A stretch of 64,000 nt of DNA from Acidimicrobiaceae bacterium. Its GTDB lineage: Bacteria > Actinomycetota > Acidimicrobiia > Acidimicrobiales > RAAP-2. The position numbers were made by a program, and so were the translations under genes. Shown here one piece after another: positions 59,623 to 64,000 of this stretch. The stretch is taken from the NCBI GenBank assembly GCA_003132305.1, contig PKXJ01000031.1, positions 145,616 through 209,615 of the forward strand. The letters run 5' to 3'. The notes beneath the pieces were generated by a model that ran no database searches, was not told the DNA's origin, and was given only the letters and a program-made list of their open reading frames with translations. The number at the start of each line of letters is the position of its first letter. Within the stretch, counting starts at the first letter, position 1.

Positions 59623-60780
59623 TTAACTAGTGGCGTACTGCGCGACCCAGTCAACTTGTAGCGACGATGGTGCGGTGGGGCATGCCCAACCGGATGCGCA
59701 AAACGTCTGCGACTGGAGACTTATGTGCATTGGAATATTTGGAATGGCGCTCGCTGTCGACACCTTTCCCCATACGTTTCCATCAACGGTGTAAGTAATC
59801 GAGTTAGGCGTCCAAATTACGCCCCAAGTATGCCATTGCGTCAAGTTGACGTTCACCGATCGCCCAATGGTGCTATTCGAAGAATTGAAGTGAACCGTTG
59901 CCGAGGTGCCCGACGTACTGCCGTACGACTCGTTGAAGTCGATTTCGGGAGGCCAAACGTTGCCGTTGGGCCAGAGCAACTCAACCGCCGTCGCACCACC
60001 ACCGGTCACGCGAGAACGCACGAAATAGGCACCATAAGTCTGACTGGCGAGGCCGCAGAGACACAGTCCGCCGGTAACCCAATCGTTATTGAACGCGGGG
60101 TCTTGGTAGGTGTTGATCTGAAGCATCCCTCCACCCACCACGACGTGACCGGTGTCGAACTGACCACCCGGGTCGCCGCCTGGTTGTCCCTGGTAGGCAT
60201 CCCATTCCGACGGCAGCGTCGAACCATTGAAGTCAGTCACGTATTTTTGCGTGAAGCCAGTGAGTGCCGAGGCGCCCGGGGGAGCGTAGCCCGACGCCTC
60301 AGAACTATCCGCCGTACCTATTGGGTAGTTCAGGCTGGGCGTCGGAGCGGGCGCCGGATCGGTAGTGGTCGTCGTGGGCGAATCGGTCGTAGTCGTCGTG
60401 GGCGAATCGGTCGTAGTCGTCGTGGGCGGATCGGTCGTAGTCGTTTGAGGAGAGGCGGAGGTTGTCGTGGCCCCAGAGGACGTCGTCGACGACGCGCCAC
60501 TCGACGTCGCCGTCGGGTCCGTTGTGGGAGACCAGGGATGCCAACGGCCCGCGGACCCCGTCAATTGGCTAAAGCTCAACGTCGACGTCAGCGTCGATTC
60601 GAGGTTCGTCCGATTAGAGGGATCGCCTTGCGCGAAGCTCGACGCTGACGCGTCAATAGTGATCATCGTCACGAGAACACAAGACGTGACGGCGAGCGTC
60701 ATGATCTTGGGAAAGCGGTGCGTAGTGTTGCCCTTGAAGAATTGACTGAGTGTGCCCTTGTTCATGTTGAACAAATTCAC
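59623..60780 (-). CDS. Secreted GH16-family protein with Thr-rich linker (copy 4)
   Basis: 385 residues. A signal or anchor segment (LAVTSCVLVTMITIDASASS, about 28-47) is followed by a region to about 110, then a low-complexity Thr/Pro linker of DPPTTTTTDSPTTTTTDSPT type (about 110-150) encoded by exact 24-nt DNA repeats. The GH16 domain follows (about 155-385) with GDPGGQFDTG, WVTGGLCLCG, the catalytic WPPEIDFNE and WHTWGVIWTP. The linker should push the enzyme away from the cell. An ATG six codons in is an alternative start. It sits beside the long gene-poor gap and the galE region. Confidence 0.85.
   Translation of the reverse strand: MNLFNMNKGTLSQFFKGNTTHRFPKIMTLAVTSCVLVTMITIDASASSFAQGDPSNRTNLESTLTSTLSFSQLTGSAGRWHPWSPTTDPTATSSGASSTTSSGATTTSASPQTTTTDPPTTTTTDSPTTTTTDSPTTTTTDPAPAPTPSLNYPIGTADSSEASGYAPPGASALTGFTQKYVTDFNGSTLPSEWDAYQGQPGGDPGGQFDTGHVVVGGGMLQINTYQDPAFNNDWVTGGLCLCGLASQTYGAYFVRSRVTGGGATAVELLWPNGNVWPPEIDFNESYGSTSGTSATVHFNSSNSTIGRSVNVNLTQWHTWGVIWTPNSITYTVDGNVWGKVSTASAIPNIPMHISLQSQTFCASGWACPTAPSSLQVDWVAQYATS
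60371..60442. repeat. Three tandem 24-nt repeats in the GH16 copy 4 linker
   Basis: Unit GTCGTGGGCGAATCGGTCGT plus AGTC, present at 60371-60394, 60395-60418 and 60419-60442. The third differs by one base (GGATC for GAATC). It codes for the Thr-rich linker and can expand or contract by slippage. The regular spacing without unique spacers rules out a CRISPR array. Confidence 0.8.
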
Positions 60781-61179
60781 AGACCAAAATCACGACGCAA
60801 CCTACGCAGTCCCAACTAACGCTCAACTTCGTTTACTAACCCAGATGATCAGGGAATATGCGGGTACAATTGCGTTGGAAAAGAGACGATTGTGCCCCGT
60901 TTTCGACGGCCAAATTGACGATTAGATGAGACTGTGCACACCCGGAGAGGGGCTGTACCAGTGGCTCATTAACAATCAACGTGCCGCCAAAAGGAACCAC
61001 GTAACGGCTGTTCGAGACGAAACAACTGAACTTGGAATCTTCAAGTTCTCGGGACGATGGACCTCCTCGGGCCGAAGACAAAGATGCGCCCAACCTGGTG
61101 ACAACAATGGAGAAAATTCAAAGCGTTCAGATTTTGGGACGTTAGCGAGGTGAAGTGGCTGTGCGATCAGTTGGCTCCG
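60781..61179. other. Gap between GH16 copy 4 and galE
   Basis: About 400 nt. The track ORFs at 60836-61093 (-) and 60926-61153 (+) have no recognisable domain. It likely contains the promoter of GH16 copy 4 and the 3' end region of galE. I see nothing else. Confidence 0.4.
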
Positions 61180-62133
61180 CTAAAGCGACTGGTGGGCCGC
61201 CCAAGCGTCGCTCACGATGACTTCAAGGTCCGAGCGCTGAAGTTGCCAACCCAGGAGTTCGCGAGCGCGCTCGTTGCTCGCGATTGCCGCCGCTGGATCC
61301 CCGGGTCGGCGCTCGGTGTAGCGAACTTCGAAGTCGACCCCGGTAACTCGTTGCACGGTCTCGGCGATCTGTCGATTGGAGTAGCCAACGCCCGAACCGA
61401 GATTGAGGATCAGCTCGGGATGAACATCAAGGGCCGAGATTGCCAGCACGTGGGCGGCGGCAAGGTCGCTCACGTGGATGTAGTCACGAATACACGTTCC
61501 GTCGGGTGTCGGATAGTCGTCGCCGTAGATGTCGAGGTGGCTTCGACGACCAGCGGCAACGTCCAACGCTATAGGAATAAGGTGAATCTCTGGCCGATGA
61601 CGTTCGGGATGCGCTAACGTCCCACCCGCAGCATTGAAGTAACGCAACACCGCGGCCCGCAGGCGTCCGCACGCCACGAGCCAGTGGAGCCCTTCCTCCA
61701 CCATTCTTTTGGACTGTCCGTAGGGACTATGGGGCTGAATCGATCGACTTTCATCGATGGGCATCTCGACCTGATCGCCGTACACCGCGCAGGACGACGA
61801 AAAGACGAATCGCTCGACTCCGGACTCCACCAACGCGTCGAGCAGGCGAAAAGTGGAGGCCACGTTGTTGGCGAAGAACACCTCCGGGTACTTCATCGAC
61901 TCACCGGGTTCGATCCGGGCGGCAAAGTGAACGCAGGCGTCAAACGATCCCAGCGAGCGAACGAGTTCTCCGTCGCCGCAGTCGCCCTCGACGAACGTGG
62001 CTTTGACGGGCACGTTCTCCACTCGGCCCGAGATGAGACTATCGAGCGCCACGACTTCGTGACCCTCCGCCAACAAGAGTTCGGCGGTCGTTGAGCCAAT
62101 GAAGCCGGCGGCCCCGGTGACGAGAACCCTCAC
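61180..62133 (-). CDS. galE: UDP-glucose 4-epimerase-like NAD-dependent epimerase
   Basis: 317 residues. The Rossmann loop is VTGAAGFIGSTTAELL, the catalytic SSSCAVYG precedes YGQSKRMVEE (Tyr-x3-Lys), and the typical LRYFNAAGG and GDDYPTPDGTCIRDYIHVSD segments of GalE are intact. It interconverts UDP-glucose and UDP-galactose to feed the exopolysaccharide transferases. The length is a little shorter than E. coli GalE (338). The start is GTG at 62133, overlapping the stop of a 115-codon ORF (GTGA). It closes the exopolysaccharide region. Confidence 0.92.
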   Translation of the reverse strand: MRVLVTGAAGFIGSTTAELLLAEGHEVVALDSLISGRVENVPVKATFVEGDCGDGELVRSLGSFDACVHFAARIEPGESMKYPEVFFANNVASTFRLLDALVESGVERFVFSSSCAVYGDQVEMPIDESRSIQPHSPYGQSKRMVEEGLHWLVACGRLRAAVLRYFNAAGGTLAHPERHRPEIHLIPIALDVAAGRRSHLDIYGDDYPTPDGTCIRDYIHVSDLAAAHVLAISALDVHPELILNLGSGVGYSNRQIAETVQRVTGVDFEVRYTERRPGDPAAAIASNERARELLGWQLQRSDLEVIVSDAWAAHQSL

Positions 62134-62477
62134 GAGAAGTGGCTCTCGTTGCCCGTGGAGTTGCCCTCACGGGGGGTCTCGTTCTCAATGACCACCGTCA
62201 GTTTCATCACCGGAGGAATGTAACACGGGTTTGGTTGAGGGAGAAACTGCCAACGTGCGGGTCGACCGATCCTCGTGGTGGGCGTGAAAGCGGCCACTAA
62301 TGAATAGGTACGCCAGGCCGCGTGGGGCGATAACGCGAGCACGTGGCCGGTGAAGTGTTCTGGGTCTCGATTTACGCACTTTTCTCGAAGTTCGTGGGCG
62401 ACGTTGGCGCTACGCCGTCGCTTTGCAGAGAACTCTTCACGGCCGCGTCCGTTGAGCCTGAACGGGGAACGCGGCAC
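62130..62477 (-). CDS. Hypothetical protein translationally coupled to galE
   Basis: 115 residues from GTG 62477. The C-terminal half reads PNPCYIPPVMKLTVVIENET and looks like a coherent domain, while the N-terminal half is basic and of odd composition. Its TGA overlaps the galE GTG (GTGA), which favours it being a real gene or the remnant of one. No family is recognised. It may be the C-terminal part of a longer, decayed protein, since no good ribosome site is visible. Confidence 0.4.
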   Translation of the reverse strand: MPRSPFRLNGRGREEFSAKRRRSANVAHELREKCVNRDPEHFTGHVLALSPHAAWRTYSLVAAFTPTTRIGRPARWQFLPQPNPCYIPPVMKLTVVIENETPREGNSTGNESHFS

Positions 62478-62575
62478 TCTAGAATTGTCATCGAACTGGT
62501 AGCGTCACCTCCGAGGTGTGTGATACGGATGCGGTTCTCGCTTAACTGTTGAGGACTCCAAGGAAGCGGTACGTC

Positions 62576-63400
62576 ATGGAAAGAGAACCGGCTGATGCGG
62601 ACGCCGAGAAGGCTTCCCGCGACCTGGCGCTCGAACTGGCGGAGGCGATTGAGCACGAACAGTTTTTCTTGGTGTACCAACCGACCATCGATTTACAGAC
62701 CAACGCTTTCGCGGGTGTCGAAGCCCTCATTCGCTGGCGACACCCAGTTCTCGGCGACCTTAGTCCCGACAGCTTCATTGACGAGCTCGAGGCGAGTGGT
62801 CAGATTGTGCCCGTGGGACGCTGGGCTCTCAACACCGCCTGCGCCCAAGGTGCGGCTTGGCACGACCGGGGTTACCGGTTCAACGTCTCGGTGAACGTGT
62901 CGAAGAGGCAGTTCGACTTAACGCAGTTCTTTCAAGACGTGGCGGACGCGCTCTCGTCCAGCCGGTTTGATCCCTCGCTCTTGGTCTTGGAGTTTGCCCA
63001 GAAAACGCTCTTGGGCGACCGGGACGTGGCCGCGGTTCGCCTCGAACAACTAAAGACCCTCGGCGTACGATTCGCGGTCGACGACTTCGAGCCGGGAACC
63101 TCGGCCATGGACGAGCTCGAGCAGTTTCCTATCGATATCGTCAAGCTCGACCGGGAGTTCATCGCGGGGCTGTCGACCTCTTCCGAGGCGGCGTCGCTCG
63201 TTCACGGACTGGTGAAGCGCAGCGAAAAACGCCATCTGCAAGTCATCGCGTCGGGGATTGAGGACTCCGAGCAACGTCAGCGCCTACAACACGAGAACGT
63301 CCACGTCGGACAGGGATTCCTCTTCTCGAAGCCCCACGAGGCCGAAGAGATCGACCGTTACCTCGAAGATTTCGCAATTTTCTCTGGAAAGCCTCTCTAA
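62576..63400 (+). CDS. EAL-domain protein with altered catalytic motif
   Basis: 274 residues from ATG 62576; AAGGAAG lies about 11 nt upstream, and the track start nine codons earlier is possible. The EAL domain covers about residues 25-265: VEALIRWRHP, the Asn motif NVSVNVSKRQF, the Glu-containing LLVLEFAQKT, VDDFEPGTSAM, IVKLDREFI, ASGIEDSEQRQ and GQGFLFSKP. The Glu of the usual AEGVE is replaced by Ser (ASGIED), and the normal E-x-T-E is E-F-A-Q. The protein therefore probably binds rather than hydrolyses c-di-GMP (inference). It is cytoplasmic. The next gene encodes a GAF-domain protein. Confidence 0.85.
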   Translation: MEREPADADAEKASRDLALELAEAIEHEQFFLVYQPTIDLQTNAFAGVEALIRWRHPVLGDLSPDSFIDELEASGQIVPVGRWALNTACAQGAAWHDRGYRFNVSVNVSKRQFDLTQFFQDVADALSSSRFDPSLLVLEFAQKTLLGDRDVAAVRLEQLKTLGVRFAVDDFEPGTSAMDELEQFPIDIVKLDREFIAGLSTSSEAASLVHGLVKRSEKRHLQVIASGIEDSEQRQRLQHENVHVGQGFLFSKPHEAEEIDRYLEDFAIFSGKPL

Positions 63401-63426
63401 GCCCGCGTGACGCGCCGTCCAGGAAA

Positions 63427-64000
63427 GTGACCGACGTGGCCGGAGAACGTGACAAGGTCAAGAGTCGAAAGAAAAGCAGCGCCAAAAGGGGCGACGCTTC
63501 TTTCGTCGATCAAGACACCCGGGACTCCGTTCGCAGTACCCAGCGGATCGCGAGCCAGCTCCACCAGCTCATCGCGACGTCGATCACCGTGGCGAGCATG
63601 CGCGACGAGCACGACATCTTGAAGAACTTGGCGGGTAGCACGCGGCGAGTCTTCGACGCCGACTTGGCCGTACTTTCACTCGAGTCTGGGTCGATGGCTC
63701 CGCTTCGAGGAGTGGCCCAACGTGGCCGGCTAGCGATCTGCGTCGGCCCGGACGAGTTCGCGGCCGTGGGCGACGTGCCGGGTTCGCGTGGCACCTTCGT
63801 GCCGTGGATCGAAGGTGATTGGCTCGTCGCCCCCGTGCTCGAGCGACGAGACCAGGCCCTCGGTGTTTTGGCTGTTCGAAGAGACGGCGGCGAGTTCCTC
63901 GATGAAGATAGGGAAGTCCTGACGTTGATCGCCCAAATGGCCGCCACGGCCCTCGGCGCCACGGAACTCAGTCGAGAGATTCAAAGCAGTGAAACTCGAC
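63427..64000 (+). CDS. GAF-domain sensor protein, C-terminal part beyond the window
   Basis: The plus frame is open from GTG 63427 to the window end (about 191 codons), and is missing from the track because no stop is in the window. A second GTG at 63436 may be the real start. The basic N-terminus (KVKSRKKSSAKRGD) leads into a GAF domain at about residues 55-185 (HDILKNLAGSTRRVFDADLA, WLVAPVLERRDQALGVLAVR, EVLTLIAQMAATALGA). The ending ATELSREIQSSETR resembles a linker to a PAS, GGDEF or kinase domain. It follows the EAL gene, so a c-di-GMP or two-component role is plausible but not shown. Confidence 0.75.
   Translation, partial: MTDVAGERDKVKSRKKSSAKRGDASFVDQDTRDSVRSTQRIASQLHQLIATSITVASMRDEHDILKNLAGSTRRVFDADLAVLSLESGSMAPLRGVAQRGRLAICVGPDEFAAVGDVPGSRGTFVPWIEGDWLVAPVLERRDQALGVLAVRRDGGEFLDEDREVLTLIAQMAATALGATELSREIQSSETR

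Noticed and set aside
60371-60442. Possible CRISPR-like array
   Set aside because: The 24-nt units are contiguous with no spacers and encode a Thr-rich linker in frame.

Overview
The window looks like chromosome of a high-GC Gram-positive bacterium (Actinomycetota). The signs are high G+C, frequent GTG and TTG starts with AGGAGG-type ribosome sites, many ATGA/GTGA stop-start overlaps, a CvpA/MarP-type membrane protein, an alkanesulfonate-monooxygenase-like LLM enzyme, PadR regulation and many secreted proteins with threonine-rich linkers. The general style recalls Acidimicrobiia, but that is an impression from memory and could not be tested. No rRNA, tRNA, CRISPR array or intact insertion sequence was recognised.

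Region 1 (1-18 kb) is mostly core metabolism. It holds a CvpA-family protein cut by the window edge, a short-chain dehydrogenase, rlmN, a relic of an MFS transporter, a three-gene 2-oxoacid dehydrogenase operon (E1alpha, E1beta, E2), a PrxQ/Bcp peroxiredoxin and an orphan OmpR-type regulator. Several secreted proteins follow: an eightfold-repeat protein, an FN3 protein and an SGNH hydrolase. Next come a glycerate kinase with a tartronate-semialdehyde-reductase-like dehydrogenase, an ABC-2 transporter pair, and a padR/membrane-protein operon with a palindrome just upstream.

Region 2 (20-26 kb) is surface-related. It has a 670-residue modular adhesin ending in an OmpA-like domain, an XRE-type DNA-binding protein with a Glu-Val-Pro repeat and a polylysine tail, a GT2 glycosyltransferase, a GDP-L-fucose-synthase-like enzyme, and the first of four GH16-like secreted proteins.

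Region 3 (27-40.5 kb) is the most unusual part. One cassette reads holo-ACP synthase, acyl carrier protein, a fused double alpha/beta hydrolase and an ATP-grasp ligase. About 7 kb further on, a second ATP-grasp ligase (a paralogue of the first) is in an operon with a MetA-like acyltransferase and a MetY-like PLP enzyme, which converges on a 604-residue FAD/NAD(P)-binding protein. A D-aminoacylase-like amidohydrolase, an aldo/keto reductase and an LLM monooxygenase are interspersed. I infer a possible specialised pathway that makes or conjugates an unusual amino acid.

Region 4 (40.5-62 kb) is an exopolysaccharide locus: GT2 enzymes (one with two catalytic domains), a GT-B glycosyltransferase, a Wzx-type flippase, a large multi-pass membrane protein, a SAM methyltransferase, galE, and three more GH16-like proteins, one carrying the same type of OmpA-like domain as the adhesin. 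Changes of strand, long gene-poor gaps and possible fragments suggest patchwork assembly. The window ends with an EAL-domain protein that lacks a usual catalytic glutamate and the start of a GAF-domain protein.
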